A stretch of 64,000 bases of DNA from Angiostrongylus vasorum (GCA_018806985.1 JADANN010000449.1:1-64000), one strand, 5' to 3'; counted from the stretch's first letter, positions 11,462-23,133 are shown. Made by a program: numbers and translations. The notes: generated by a model not told the origin, from the letters alone.

Positions 11462-12180
11462 TCTATTGGAAGTTTCAGCGGAAAAAATTCACATAAATGC
11501 GTTGTTTATTCCAATCGCTTCAATAACTGAGCTCGCGCTTCAGCTGACGGTTGCAAATGCTGAGCAGAAGTTCGTTCCAAATGGACCCGATGCCAACATT
11601 CCAACCGCTCTGTTCACCATGCTTTGCCACATCTCTCGACCAATTCTCCATGATGAGGTGTGTGGTCTACATAGAATTTTTTCGTAGCGAAATTGCAAAA
11701 ATAAAGGAATGAAATTCTGACCGAGAGCGTTCCTTAAATTATGAAGTGCTATGGAGGAATAGGTATGATATTCACGGGCATATCAAACCAAGAGATAGGA
11801 TTATTACTCAATCCCATGCACAAGGCCGCCACCGTATTGCTGACGTTAATGCAGTGAGGCAGTACCACACCTCGTGGAACTGTAAGCAATTTCTTTAATC
11901 AACGGTTTGTTTCCATGAGAAGATCAAAAAAGTACGAGAATTAGTTTTTCCAGTGAGTCTTTGTGGGTTTCCCATCTTGTACTTTTCTTATACAGAATAC
12001 TGCATGAAATACTGCTGACACCAATCTGAAATAATAGACTTCGTCGACAGCAGAATTCGTTTAACAAAGACATTGTAATTCAAATGAAGATTAGAATTTC
12101 TTATCAGTTGTCTTTTGTTCTTCCAGCTTCCTATCACTTTGCGAGCAGCCCTCGCTAGAACTTATGGAATCGATTACTAG
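11462..12180 (+). CDS. 3' end of an unrecognised protein-coding gene (two exons)
   Basis: Two exons join in phase. Exon 11462-11657 follows a TTTAACAG acceptor (an alternative start is 11479 after GTTTCAG). It encodes about 65 residues ending PTALFTMLCHISRPILHDE before a GTGTGT donor. The last exon, 12127-12180, follows TTCTTCCAG and encodes LPITLRAALARTYGIDY and a stop. An AATAAA lies at 12188-12193, close to the stop as is common in nematodes. The joined peptide is helical and hydrophobic-patterned, without signal peptide or membrane span. The family is not recognised. An open segment at 11280-11365 (KIFLPLLFTYEFFNQR) may be an upstream exon, but its phase does not fit exon 11462 cleanly. 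Upstream exons may have been lost or lie further off; repeats crowd 10322-11235. Confidence 0.5.
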
Positions 12181-12199
12181 AAGTAGAAATAAATTATTT

Positions 12200-14210
12200 G
12201 CTAGAGTTCCGCGATCAAGTACCAAGCAGAATATACAGACTTAGGCAGGAAAAAAAGATGGAAATAGGGAAGTTTGAGCATTCCACAGTACTCGTGGTTT
12301 TTTCGAGAACATTTCACCTTCTTCATTTTCCTATTCAATTTCAATACCTTAACCGGAATTCACTTTGTCACAAAAATGTGGTTCTAAATCTTAACGGTTT
12401 TACGTTAAGGTTTCTTTCCTTATATTTAAGTCTGCAAATATATGTAAAACCATGACAATTTTCCTTCATTACCTTGACCTGGTGGCATCATCCCACACCT
12501 CAACACTGTCGAGGTGGTCTCTAGCAACGGAATCAGAAAAGCCAAAACCTCCGCCACGTTTGTATGATTTTTTCATTTCTGGCTTCTGAAAATCTAAGCA
12601 GATGCCGTAAATTCAACTGACGGTAAATTTTCTCTTTTTTAGTCAGATCTTTCACAAAGCAACAATGACTTCGCATCTCAGAGCTTTCACGTCAATGACG
12701 CTACCGTTGTGGACGTTTTTTGCAATTCCTTGACTTTTACGAAAGAGATAGGAACCTTCAACCCGTTGGATTCTAAAGTTAACTTCTTCGAAGCGACATT
12801 TTTTGCTCAATTTTAATGACAGGAAGCGCATGAGAAATGGTTAGCAGGGCAAAATCTATGACGAGAGTTGTACGAGAACAAGGTTCGAGACAACGACCAC
12901 TTTAAAGAAATCATTGAACGGAGCAACTTCTCAAATGCCACGGTTTAAATTGGATTTCCGCCATCTCGTTTGCTTCATAAAATCCTGAATTTTTTCACAA
13001 ATAAAGAACTTTATAATGAAGAAGACAGTGTTTTTACGATTGCACCTATCCGTCAAAGATGATATTGCTTGACGAGAAAGAAGCACAACTTTCTCTTCAG
13101 AACGTTCTTTGCATAGAGGTTCTTAACCGCACAAGTCGTACTCGTTAGGCTCTCATCTTCTCAGTGGCCTCTCCTATTTAACACGGCTGTAAAATCTCGT
13201 TTTTTTGGTGGAAAGGTCGACTGATAACCAGAACAAGAACTTTTGTTGAATTTCACTGAAGGATTGGGAAAACAGCATGGAATAAGATGACAACAGATAT
13301 CCACCAATAGGAGAAAGAGAAAGGGAGTCCGTGCCCGAATTGATCGTAGCCAAAATAAGAACATTATGGCATCAGGTTTTTATCATGAGGCACGAAAAAT
13401 TTCTACGTCTTGTTGGAATCGCCAATGCACAGAGATCGAAAAAAGAGTGTGGACGTCGTGAAGAACGTGATTGACACAACACTGAGCTTACTCTTCCACG
13501 GTAACGCTTTTAAACATTCCAGCTTTTTTAATAAAGGTGGGTGTTTTTGGAGCGCCACCATCTTCTCGCATTTTCTCAACAAGACAAACTTTCCTGTTGC
13601 TCACCTTGTGTGGTGAAGGCTTATTCCATTTTTGTAACTGTCGCACAATTATCACCGATTTAACTCATTTCTGCAGATGCTAGGAAAAGCACCTCTAGAA
13701 GTAATCGAGGTGTCACCTTCTCACAGTAGGTGGTCAATTCAACTTGCTCAGTGTCACAATTTTGCGATGAAATTCTGCATTTTTTCTCTCAAAACACGGT
13801 ACTGCGTTCAAAACGATTCAATCATCTTCGCTAACCGATGACAGTAGAACTTGTTCATCAGTTCACACATTTGCTGCTTAGTACACGTCGCTCGGACATC
13901 AGATTTTGAAGAACTGTTTATTGAATGTTGCATATCAAACGAATTGAATATTGTTTTGAAAAAACATTCCATTCACTACATGAGCAGATTACAGCAGTAA
14001 TCAAAGTGTGAGGTGAACCTGAAGATTCTTCTCATCCTCACTATTTTATTGGGAATTCCCCGACTTGGAACGTTATAAATTCCGACTTGCCTATTTCGCA
14101 AACTACAAATCGAAAACAACGTCGGCACTGTGGAATTATCAGCCCTATAATGAGTTTTGTTTATGAACGATAAAGCAGAACGAATAACAGATCCGTGTTC
14201 TAGCAGTTCT
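12200..14210. other. Mostly unique AT-rich sequence, no supported gene
   Basis: At 12654-12815 a plus-strand stretch after TTTTTTAG is open for about 55 codons (NNDFASQSFHVNDATVVDVF), ending in a stop. It could be an exon remnant but has no partner. The rest shows no transposon family or long open frame that I recognise. Confidence 0.35.
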
Positions 14211-14212
14211 GT

Positions 14213-14850
14213 GTCATTTCAGTTGAATTCCTAAACGACAAGCTGTTTTGCCGCAGTATTCCCCTTGTAGTTTAAGTGCGATATCGCACTTGGCGAAAGA
14301 ATTTCTTCCAATGTAGAGAAAATCCGTAGTTAGCAAGTGTTCAGCTAAGATCCATGCAAGCTGTGAAAGCCGCCTCAAAAACTGTTTAGTATTCAAACGG
14401 TCATTGCAGTGAAGCACAAACCGCGCAGCTTGCTGCCTCGTTTCTGCAGGGACTACGAAACATTAGAGTACCAGTTTTTGCACTCTTCATTAAAGCGTTC
14501 GAAATCTTTCGAGTGCCATTTCTCCTCGGCAATGAAGACAGAAGTGACTGAATTCTCCGGTCACCGACTGGTTGTTTACGAAAAATTTTGCTTAAAATTA
14601 TATAAATAAATAGTAAACAGGTATATCCACCTCTGGTTCTTGCAGAAATTCGTAGCGCTGGGTGAAGTTGTGGAGATTTATAACAGGGACCACTGTGCTC
14701 GCCAAGTCTTCACCAAAAAGAAAATTAAGACAATCACCTTCCTACATACTAGTGGCTGGAAGGCGTTTCTATTCGTTTTGCAACAAAATATTTTATACAA
14801 TCACTTCATAAATGTTTATCTTCATGCCTAAGTGTCAATCTAAGAAAATT
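14213..14850 (+). repeat. Diverged direct duplication, first copy
   Basis: This segment is similar in order and sequence to 15840-16835. Shared landmarks are TTCCTAAACGA, CAGTATTCC, TTTTTGCACTCTTC, GTGGAGATTTAT and CAAAATATTTTATACA (CAAAATATTTTGTACA in the second copy). Short open frames inside it (14409-14609, 14640-14831) show no recognised protein. It could be two copies of an undescribed repeat or a local duplication. Confidence 0.55.
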
Positions 14851-14879
14851 TTGTAAGTCAAGACCTCCATTGAGAATTA

Positions 14880-15830
14880 ACTCAAGTTCTGTCGCCTCAC
14901 TAAGTTTCATCGGTATGTATTTGTTTTACCAAAGATCTCGAGCGGTTGTATCTTCAGAATGTCATTTTATATAGATCAGTGAAGGTTGTCTGGGAATAGT
15001 GTTTTGAGGGCATTAAACTTTTACATTAAGATTTAGGAAAAAAAGTTCTGTGTCTAAAGTATGAGCTTAGATTCCTATCTAGCACAAACACCAACACAAG
15101 TCACACTATCGGAATAGGAAAGAATTATCTACTCCTTGTAATGAGATCATTCGAGAAGAAACGGCAACCATCTTGTATTCCACTGATGACGTCGTCGCGA
15201 TTTAGTAATTCTCCCTTCGATTACAAGTGCCAAATGGGTACTGTGGTGCGGCTTCAGTCAGTTTGCCATCTGGCAGCAAAAGTGCAACTCTACTTGGTTA
15301 TGTCACTGTTAAAGCCAGGTGTGGAAACATTTAGAGGTATTTCCCAAAGCAGTACTTTAGCTCAAATTCCGCTGCCTATTATTAAAAAAGTGCTACGCGG
15401 TACATCGACTGGCTGCTTCTCCTTGTCTTACCATGTTTAATGTTGGAGTGGTTGGAAATTTGCTCACATAATTGGGTGTACACTCGCGTTATAATTCTTT
15501 CATCTACAATATGGTAGTCTTCCACGAGCTCACAAAATCCCTATTGAAAACACCGTAACTCGAATGTATTATTCTGAAAAGCCTTGTGCTCGCCCTTCCA
15601 CGAGGAAGTAATGGGAAATCCTTCTGGAAAGCATTTATGTTCATATGCGAAATGCTTCACACTAGTAGTCGAACAGTGCGAAGATTCACCTAATCAAATA
15701 TGTTACTGGGAATTTTCCGACCCTAGATGTGATTTCCACAGCGAAGTTGGCAAATCGAAAAAACACTTCAGTGCTTTTGAATCATCGGCCATTTTATGAG
15801 GTTTTTATGAATGCTGAATAATAAAGAACA
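14880..15830. other. No recognised gene or repeat
   Basis: Spacer between the two duplicated segments. Open frames at 15141-15440 and 15584-15799 have no recognisable domain, and no splice-site pair that gives a convincing exon was found. Confidence 0.35.
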
Positions 15831-15839
15831 GTTTCGTGT

Positions 15840-16835
15840 CGTACTAGTTAAATTCCTAAACGAGGGGCTCTTTCGCCACAGTATTCCTCTTGTGCTTTCC
15901 ATGCAAAACCGTAGTTACACTTACTATGATACTACGACGGCCCGTGCTTAGCGGTTGTGCGGGCCTCTGCATATTCCCCCATTTTTCGGAGTTTTGCTGG
16001 TTTAGCCCTTTTGTTTTGCTGGAGTCCCGACGTTAGCCTGGCCAAAGTCTGCTCCAGGGTGTCACCACCAGAGGCAATCGCCGCCCATGTGGATCGGAGG
16101 GAAATTTGTCACCATGCGACGATGGTGGATCCTGCTTTTGGTTTACTTTCAGCTGGGCTTCCCTGATAGAAACGCCGGACTCCCTCTTGTTTTGGGAGGC
16201 CCTGCCAGGGATATAAATTCCCCCGCTGTGCATCGAAGCCCGACACCCAGGAACACCTCCCAGCCACGATGAGGCCGTGAACCGCTGGGAGGAAACAGTA
16301 CTCAGCCAAGCAATATCGGCCAGTGCTGAAAAAAGGCCACCTTCAACAAGTTTTTGGTTGTGACTAGTGATAGTGAGTGTTCGAATCTGTGAATCACGAA
16401 CCGCGCTGATTAGTATACTTTACTTCTACCGAACTATAGGACATCGCAGTGGCGGTTTTTGCACTCTTCGTTGAAATACACAGTGGTTTTTTTTAGTTCC
16501 ATCAGTCCTTGTCGATAGAGGCAATAGCACATAAGGCCATTTTTTGCTGATGCGTTGATCAGAAAAAAGATCCTATTTGACAGATAAAAAAGCAAAGAGG
16601 GAGATCCGTGTTTTTCTTCTAAAAGTGATTTGTAGTACTATCCGAACAAGTGGAGATTTATCAGAGGAACCACCACGCTCTAGAAGTCTGTACCAATAGA
16701 ACAACTAATGTAGTTCCTTGTCGACTACTGGTTGCTGAAAAGAATTTCCATCGGTTTTCAAACAAAATATTTTGTACATCCACTTTCCATACACTTATTG
16801 CTTTGTCTAAATGTCAATTTTCAATATGTTTTTAT
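15840..16835 (+). repeat. Diverged direct duplication, second copy with an insertion
   Basis: Counterpart of 14213-14850. It is interrupted at about 15925-16312 by a family C repeat in minus orientation, placed right after the shared CCGTAGTTA segment. The interruption shows that the duplication is older than that insertion. No protein is recognised. Confidence 0.55.
15930..16312 (-). repeat. Interspersed repeat family C, copy 3
   Basis: Full-length minus-strand copy. The plus strand reads from TACTACGACGGCCCGTGCTT at the repeat's 3' end to GAGGCCGTGAACCGCTGGGAGG at its 5' end. The open frames across it on both strands recur only because the repeat is GC-richer than its surroundings, and they are not conserved between copies. 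Confidence 0.85.
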
Positions 16836-16929
16836 GTCAGAAAAATCTCAACGAAGACATATTTAAAGTTTCATCGTGTTATGAAGTTTTATTGTTGGGA
16901 GCCGGTTCTATAAAAGATCATAAGTGCTA

Positions 16930-18030
16930 ATCATCCTATAACGCCATTTTGTTTGCATCATTGTAAAGGATCTACGGAATGTGCCTCTGCAAGAATTAAC
17001 TTTTTTTTATTGCGATTTCAATAAAAAAAATTTTTCTTCTTTATGAACCAACTTCCACGGATCTCCCTCATAGATGGGTCTCATGCCACTTAGTCGCGAG
17101 GCAACGTGGCGCGTCATCAGGTGGCTGGTGGGGTGTTAATCGAGAAGCAAAAGAGACCTTATGCATCTCTGATGCAGGAGAAACCAGGAGATGGACTCAC
17201 TCTTTCTGTTGCGCCGGTATGGCCTTTTGTGTTTACGAGGACGTCTTCGTGCGTACGTGCATGGATGTGTTCTCGTTTACGCGCACTGTATTTTCTTTCA
17301 CGAGTCAATTCCTCAAACATCCTACAATCAAGTAACACGGATGTATATAAGAGGCGGTTAGGGGGTCGCCTCCGACAAATACACTTCAGATCTACTCTGG
17401 CAGAGTCTTGCAAGCGACCCGCGAGTATACCCACCCTCCACGTTCAGAGCACAGCAAGCTACAAGTGGGTATCAAAAAGCTAAGCACAGTAAAATAAGCG
17501 GGGCTCATTCCCCTGACTCCGGAAAAAGCCCCCGATTTCACAGCGTTAGACGAGACGAGTACGGAGAGGTCGCCAAAATTTCAGGGCCATTCTAAGCTGC
17601 TTAAATCGCAAAGGAGTAAGGTGTCCATCTGTTCCTACAATCCACGCAGAATTGAATCTGAGTTTTCGATAGAAGACTTGGTCATGCAAGCAAGAAGGAT
17701 AAGGCACGACATCACAGGACTAGCCGAGACGGGACGACGCCATTTATTCAAGTGGCTAGGACACCGAAGAAGAACCATTCCGTCGAACATGCGACAATAG
17801 AGGACTCGGCAGCAGCGGCGTTTTCGCCAACAAGAGTTTTGCCACGGGACATCGATTCATTGGAACAACTAACAAGCCGAACCGGAGTTTATGACTGAAG
17901 ACATGTGGATAAATACCGGTTTTGACAATCTTCGTCGTTTATGCACAGACATCAAACTATGACGAAGAAGAAGTCGAAAGCGTTCTATATGGACTTGGAG
18001 AACTTCGCAAGAGCACAGGGAGTGAGTGTA
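16930..18030 (+). mobile_element. RTE-like non-LTR retrotransposon, 5' part
   Basis: The 5' leader (about 16975-17500) shares landmarks with 19880-20200, 31430-31860 and 57610-57900 (CAACTTCCACGGATCTCCC, TTAGTCGCGAG). Endonuclease-like coding follows at about 17610-18010 in shifting frames: EDLVMQARRIRHDITGLAET corresponds to the N-terminal motif of an endonuclease/exonuclease/phosphatase domain as in the copy at 31979. The copy stops near 18015, where an env-like relic in the opposite orientation takes over. There is no intact frame. Confidence 0.75.
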
Positions 18031-18040
18031 AGGCAAAGAG

Positions 18041-18520
18041 TCAATCTGTTTGTATAGCCATTAGTGACAGTACTTTGTGCAGCACTGTTTGCATCGCGAT
18101 ACTGGCTTGTCCTGTAGGGTGGAGACGCCTCGTTTGAGTCGCACTGCTCGTACTTGGCTTGTTGTTGTCAGTTCTAGTTTGTGTTACTGCATGGAGAAAT
18201 ACTTTTATTGGTGTTTGTGTGCTAGCCGTCCTTCTTTGGTTCTCAAGGGGTTTGAGTAGCTTTGTCCGTTTTGTTTGATATCTGGAATTGTTTAACAGTA
18301 TTATGGTGCAGTTGATTGTAATGAAACCTGTGACGTGGTAGCGATGCTGGACTGCTTCTTGTGGTGGTGATAGGTGGTGCGGCATTGCGTGTTGATAAAC
18401 TAGGTCGTCGTATTGATGTTGATGCTGGTTACTAGTGAGAGGGTTATATGGCAAAAATACAGTAGTGAATAGTAAAGTAGAATAGTAGAGCAGGTTGAAT
18501 AGAAATTTAGAACACGCCAT
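18041..18520 (-). CDS. Unrecognised open frame downstream of the env-like relic
   Basis: A 159-residue minus-strand frame begins just 3' of the env-like relic's membrane segment. It has a hydrophobic N-terminus (FLFNLLYYSTLLFTTVFLPY) and a Gln/His/Thr-rich remainder with no recognised domain. It may be a distal part of the retroelement, an LTR-derived region, or chance. Confidence 0.25.
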   Translation of the reverse strand: MACSKFLFNLLYYSTLLFTTVFLPYNPLTSNQHQHQYDDLVYQHAMPHHLSPPQEAVQHRYHVTGFITINCTIILLNNSRYQTKRTKLLKPLENQRRTASTQTPIKVFLHAVTQTRTDNNKPSTSSATQTRRLHPTGQASIAMQTVLHKVLSLMAIQTD

Positions 18521-18532
18521 TTGTTGAGCGAT

Positions 18533-19872
18533 TTAGAGTAGTTTGGTGTGCGTAGGAGCTGACTTTTTAAAAGGAATTAGGTAGATGAAACAAATTAGTC
18601 TGCCGATATTTAGTAGAAGTAGCTTGATTGCTTTGAACATGCATAATGCGACTTTGGATTGTGCAAGTAGACACGCGTAGGTGAGCACGAATATTATGAT
18701 TAAAAAGATAGAGATAGAAATAAGTGCTTTACAGTAAATCATAAATATATCGGCTGTTTGCCAGAAATCTGGCCATTGGACTTCCAATTCCGTGCTTGCC
18801 TGTCGTGCTTTAGCAACGTGTCTGGTATGCCATTAGCAACGCTCGTGAAATTTGGTAGGCTCCTTATCGGGAAAGTAGTAACTGTGGATCCCCATGTGAC
18901 CGCACATTTTTTCTTCGATTCTGGCGTGACTGAAGCTGAATTGAAGTACTGATTGTTTTCCATCGTTGTCGCATGGAATTGAGAAGGTCGCCGTAGGGCA
19001 TCCTATTTCTGCTTGGGTAGGCTTGAATGATTTGCATCGTACTTGCGCTTGTGCTCTTTCATGGCAACGATAACATGCCTGCAGTATGGTATCATCTACA
19101 GTACATATATCTTTATCTACTGTGATGTTGGTTTCGAACTTATTCTGGATGTTGAGGATTATCTTTGCTGTTGTCATACTAAAGTTTTTTGCAGTGATTT
19201 CTCCGTCTTGGTTTTGGCGAAACGATATCGAAGGAAGGATTACCGGCAGCCCGTTTTGTATGTTGATTTTTACATCTTTACATCTGCAATTGGCCTGTGT
19301 TTCCGCAGGGCAGCAAGTGCAATTGCCTGCCATCGTGCAGCTAAGGTTCTCAGCTGCTGCATGGTTCGAGCATCTAATTGGTGGCGTTGTGTGGGAGTTC
19401 CAGATTGCCGTTTGTTTCAGTCAGATATAAATAGTGTGTTGAGTTTTGGAATAGGCGGGACTGTTATGGAGCTAAGTGCGAGCGTGAAGAACTGGTATTT
19501 GAATGAAATGTTCGCTTGTAGCTCCGTTACGTAAGACTGCTTTGTTCGCTGAATAGCGTTGAAGTGTGTGATTTCCTCCATGGCAGATTCTTCTCAGCGA
19601 TTGCAGTGGAAGATTTCGTAGACTGTTAAAGACGTCGGGGATAAGTAAATGCAGTAGGATAGGGCATCAAGAGCTCCAATAAAAGCAATCGCATCCTGGA
19701 CCTCTACAGGATTCAAATGCATATTGCAAGTTCTGGTATGAGACTTGTAGCATTTATTCCTGCGCACTTCTCTCCTATACATGATCCTGTGTGCGGACAT
19801 CTTGCTGTCACTGACGTGGTGCGCCGTATCCCGAGTAAATAAGTCCGTTGTGGCTTTTGTGTGGATCGTCAT
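18533..19872 (-). pseudogene. Frameshifted env-like glycoprotein relic (phlebovirus-type class II family)
   Basis: Four overlapping minus-strand frames resemble consecutive parts of the class II fusion-type glycoprotein that nematode LTR retroelements carry. 19594-19872 is the N-terminal part. 18833-19333 is the largest piece and is cysteine-rich (about 19250-19333 has closely spaced CxC and CC pairs). 18739-18963 overlaps it in another frame. 18533-18787 contains a strongly hydrophobic membrane span and a short tail. At least three frame breaks (near 19430, 18900 and 18790) and stops make it non-functional. No gag-pol partner lies beside it; RTE pieces flank both sides. Assignment to the family rests on cysteine pattern and layout, not on a search. 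Confidence 0.65.
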
Positions 19873-20200
19873 GAAGGATGTATGGAATGTGCCTTCTCAT
19901 GCATTAACTCTTTTGAATTGCGATATAATCGAAAAGATTATTTCCTTTTCTAAGCACCAACTTCCACGGATCTCCCAAGTAGAGAGATCTCACGCCGGTT
20001 AGTCGCGAGACAACGTCGGGCGTCTCTAGGTGGCGAATAGGGGGGTCAATAAAAGAGCAAAAGCGGCGTTTGCCTCCCTGAGACCCCTGACGGATCCAGG
20101 GGATGGAATCCCTGTTTCTGCTTCTCCTATTTGGCACATGCATTCTGTATTTACGAGGCGTATTCATGCATGCGTGCGTGAAAGAGCTGTACAATTTTCA
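19860..20200 (+). mobile_element. RTE-like 5' leader fragment
   Basis: It matches the leader at 16975-17260 in order (GGAATGTGCC, CAACTTCCACGGATCTCCC, TAGTCGCGAGACAACG). It continues through GTTTCTGCTTCTCC and TTTACGAGGCGTATTCATGCATGCGTG, a stretch shared with 31650-31690. No coding part remains. Confidence 0.65.
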
Positions 20201-20489
20201 GTATAATCTTTGGAAATGTAAGAACCACTGTTGAAGCGTCAAGAGACGGATTGTGTACCGCGTACCTTGACAGATGCTCCATGTGGACTTGCTTCAATTT
20301 GCTAAGCAAGGCATTAAGCTGGCGATCCTGAAAATCCATCACGAACCTGTGTCGGGGTTTAAAAAAACCAACAACCGTCTTTAATAATGACAATAAAAAG
20401 TTGTGCAATGTCCTATATTGTCGTTAATTTTTGTCCACTGCCTACTCTTTTTTAATAAGAGGGTATTATGTGAAAATGTGAAATATAAC

Positions 20490-20725
20490 CATAAACATGC
20501 TGAGATATTTGCAAAACTCTGGACCGCAGGTGTTTGCCTTAGGGATCGAACACGCTATTACCCTTTCCGGCGGCTAACGCGCTCACCACCACACCACGCG
20601 CGTCCTTCGCTTTAGCGTGTCTCAGCTAGTTTTCTAATCTGCCAGTATCATCAGCAACCACCCATCAACAGGATTGACCTGTGGAGCTGAAATAGACAGT
20701 TAAGCTGACGCCGTAGTTGAAATCA
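20490..20725 (-). repeat. Interspersed repeat family D, minus orientation
   Basis: The plus strand reads GAGATATTTGCAAAACTCTG through CCCTTTCCGG and CACCACCACACCACGCG to CAGTTAAGCTGA. This is the reverse of the copy at 11005-11235. It lies immediately 3' of the minus-strand Penelope-like copy D. Confidence 0.75.
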
Positions 20726-20829
20726 CAATGTTCACTTTTTTAACAGTTTCCAGGATCCAGGATCGACTTTCTATTAACCTCGGCGTTGGGTTATCAATAT
20801 CTCGCTCTTTTTTTTTAAAGCAATCGCGA

Positions 20830-23060
20830 GGTGTCCTTATTCGGCAAATGTTTACTTCCTTACAAAAAAAACACATACAACACAACGGCAGCTGAAGTTT
20901 CAGCAGTATCGCCTCGCCTTCTTCAGAGCCTGGAAGGCCGTATTGATATGCAATTTACTACGCCAAACCGTTCAACAGCAAAAAACAGAAGGATGAAAAT
21001 CTGAAAGATAATTATACAATCAGCACCTTCTCGAAGAACCCACCGTTTTTACCTGCCTTCCACCGAGGATGAACAGCCGCTTAGAGTCGCATATGGTTGG
21101 CTACTGCACCATCCCACATCAAAAATAAATTCTGAGACACGGGGCTAGATCACGAGTTATCTCCGGGCATTCTTCCCTGCTATTCATTCCCGAATTTTTG
21201 GGAATTTATCCAAAAAGCCTCGAGAAATTTGCGCGTTGGTGTTTTTAGTCTCCCGTGCGATGATAGCGACTTTTACATCAAAATCTTCTCCGCTATGTTT
21301 CTGTATCCCATGCGTTCCTAGTGGCGTGCCTTGTTTTGATTTTCGTTTGCCATCTAGGTGTTCTTTTATGCGGATACATAAAGGTCTGCCCGTCTCGCCA
21401 ATATATTCGTCTCCGCAAGCGCCACAAGAGATCAGGTATATCGTACCTGAACCCATGCAGTCACCATACCTGCCGTAAGCGCAAATTACGCAATTCTGCG
21501 TTTCACAAAGACGGTCGTATAGCCGGTTAGGAACTAACTGACGACGAAGAGTATCCGGTGGTATTTCAGCTATCGCTACCGATTCCTCTTGATCTGCCCT
21601 TCTTAAACATGGCTTTATCGCTATTCTTATTTCATCGCTAATAAAGGGCAAGAAAACAGGATTTTGTTTCGGCTGAACACTTCGTTTTGGGGCATCGCTC
21701 TCCTTTCTAAACTTATCTCGCGTGGTTACTATTTCGTAGTCATTGGAGATGGCTATTTGCCGAGCCAAGTCGCGCGATTCTTCCTTTAGTTCCCACTTGT
21801 GCATACAGAAGTGGCTGTTCGAAACATGTTTCTCACAAGCGTCCTCTTTGTGTGTGAAGGGTGGGACGAACGGAAATGAACAAAGACCTTTCTTTATTGC
21901 TTGGTTTTCGGCACCACTTTGTCATGTAACCGTTGTCCGATAAGTTGATTTGAGAAATGGAAGCCAGTTTTCTTTTGTTTCCTCCTGGGTGAGTTTGAAG
22001 TACTCAGACTGCTCGCCCAATAATTCGAAACATTTGCCCATCTCCTCCTGGGTAGAGAAAGATGACAAAACAATAATCTACATATCTGCAGTAGAGTGGT
22101 GGCCAGAAACCGAGAACCGTCTATTCTAGACATAAACGCAATGGCAAGCCTCGGTGCCAGTCGCTGTCCCATTGACAACCCCCTTATTTGCTGGTAGTAT
22201 TTCCCAGACCATCTAAAAAATCGAGCAGCTTAAGCACTCCTTTAAGAGCCATGAACTGGTGGATAGACAAGACATACCTACTTATTCTTCTTTCATGTTC
22301 AACAAGTCGTTCGCGGATGGTCTGCATTGCCTAGTCATTCGATACGTTGATGTAAAGAATGGAAACGTCGAAAAGACTCCATCACGCACGCGTTATTAGG
22401 AGACGTGTTACATAGACGTTCTTGGATCATTTGGGTATTCGTCAGGGTGAGCTGGAATATGGCTAAGCAGCTGGGTAAGTGTTTGGCCTAGAGCCCGGGT
22501 TACTCCATCCGTTGGCCCGTCTACACAGCTTATAATGGGCCTAACCTTATAGGATAACGGATTGGTAGACGCTAGATCACCGGCTCATACTAATTTATAT
22601 GCTTTGATAAGTAAGTATAAAACGGGACGTATTGGTCGGTCTATATTATAATGCGAAAATAATAGATATTTTTAAGCCCGGCGCCTGCCTTTGCCACTTT
22701 GACCCATTCATTGTTAAGCTTTCGGTATTGTTTTCTGTATTCCTTTCCAGAAGGCTATAAATAGTAATATCACTAAGGTGTTTCTCCGTTATTTTGACAT
22801 CTAACTGGCGAGGAATAACTACGAACTCTCTTTCCTTATTGCTAACTAGTAGCCTTGTGCTTTTATTAATTCTGTAATTTCTCGCATACCACATTTGTGC
22901 GCGGCTGTGAGGTTAGAGTTAAATCTTCTGTCGCGATCGTGATTAAGGGTGTTGAGAACGCCGTCCAGAAACATGCGGAATTTTTTGTCAATTCCGTCGA
23001 TGTTACCACCATCTCCTTTTCCCAGAACATTTTTCAGACAACAAGACCCTGACGACAAAT
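20830..23060 (-). mobile_element. Penelope-like element copy D, minus strand
   Basis: A near full-length element in reverse orientation. The N-terminal region lies at 22850-23058 (matching 7401-7649 and 45157 in order) and the reverse transcriptase at about 21950-22600, with stops. The palm motif near 22060-22100 reads YVDY rather than YVDD. An intact-looking C-terminal frame runs 21184-21804. The tail at 20887-20934 (-) carries the hammerhead-like motif. Its GIY-YIG region is almost identical to copy H at 46560-46850, so the two form a large diverged inverted pair about 25 kb apart. Confidence 0.88.
21184..21804 (-). CDS. C-terminal half of Penelope-like protein with GIY-YIG nuclease
   Basis: A 206-residue open frame without internal stops, the longest intact Penelope-like coding stretch here. 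Its first 90 residues are the basic connection region (SRDLARQIAISNDYEIVTTR, then LPFISDEIRIAIK). From about residue 115, CMGSGTIYLISCGACGDEYI and GETGRPLCIRIKEH form the GIY-YIG core with paired cysteines. The frame ends after a GFLDKF segment. In the live element this would be the C-terminus of a reverse transcriptase-nuclease polyprotein. Here the upstream transcriptase is broken, so the frame start at 21804 is arbitrary. Confidence 0.75.
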   Translation of the reverse strand: MHKWELKEESRDLARQIAISNDYEIVTTRDKFRKESDAPKRSVQPKQNPVFLPFISDEIRIAIKPCLRRADQEESVAIAEIPPDTLRRQLVPNRLYDRLCETQNCVICAYGRYGDCMGSGTIYLISCGACGDEYIGETGRPLCIRIKEHLDGKRKSKQGTPLGTHGIQKHSGEDFDVKVAIIARETKNTNAQISRGFLDKFPKIRE

Positions 23061-23133
23061 AATCTCAAATATCTCAGCATCACTCTGGTTATCCAGTATA
23101 GCATTTAGAAATCTAAGAACTATTACTTCAACT

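Noticed and set aside
15957..16309. Four overlapping frames on both strands
   Set aside because: They lie wholly within a family C repeat and are not conserved in its other copies.
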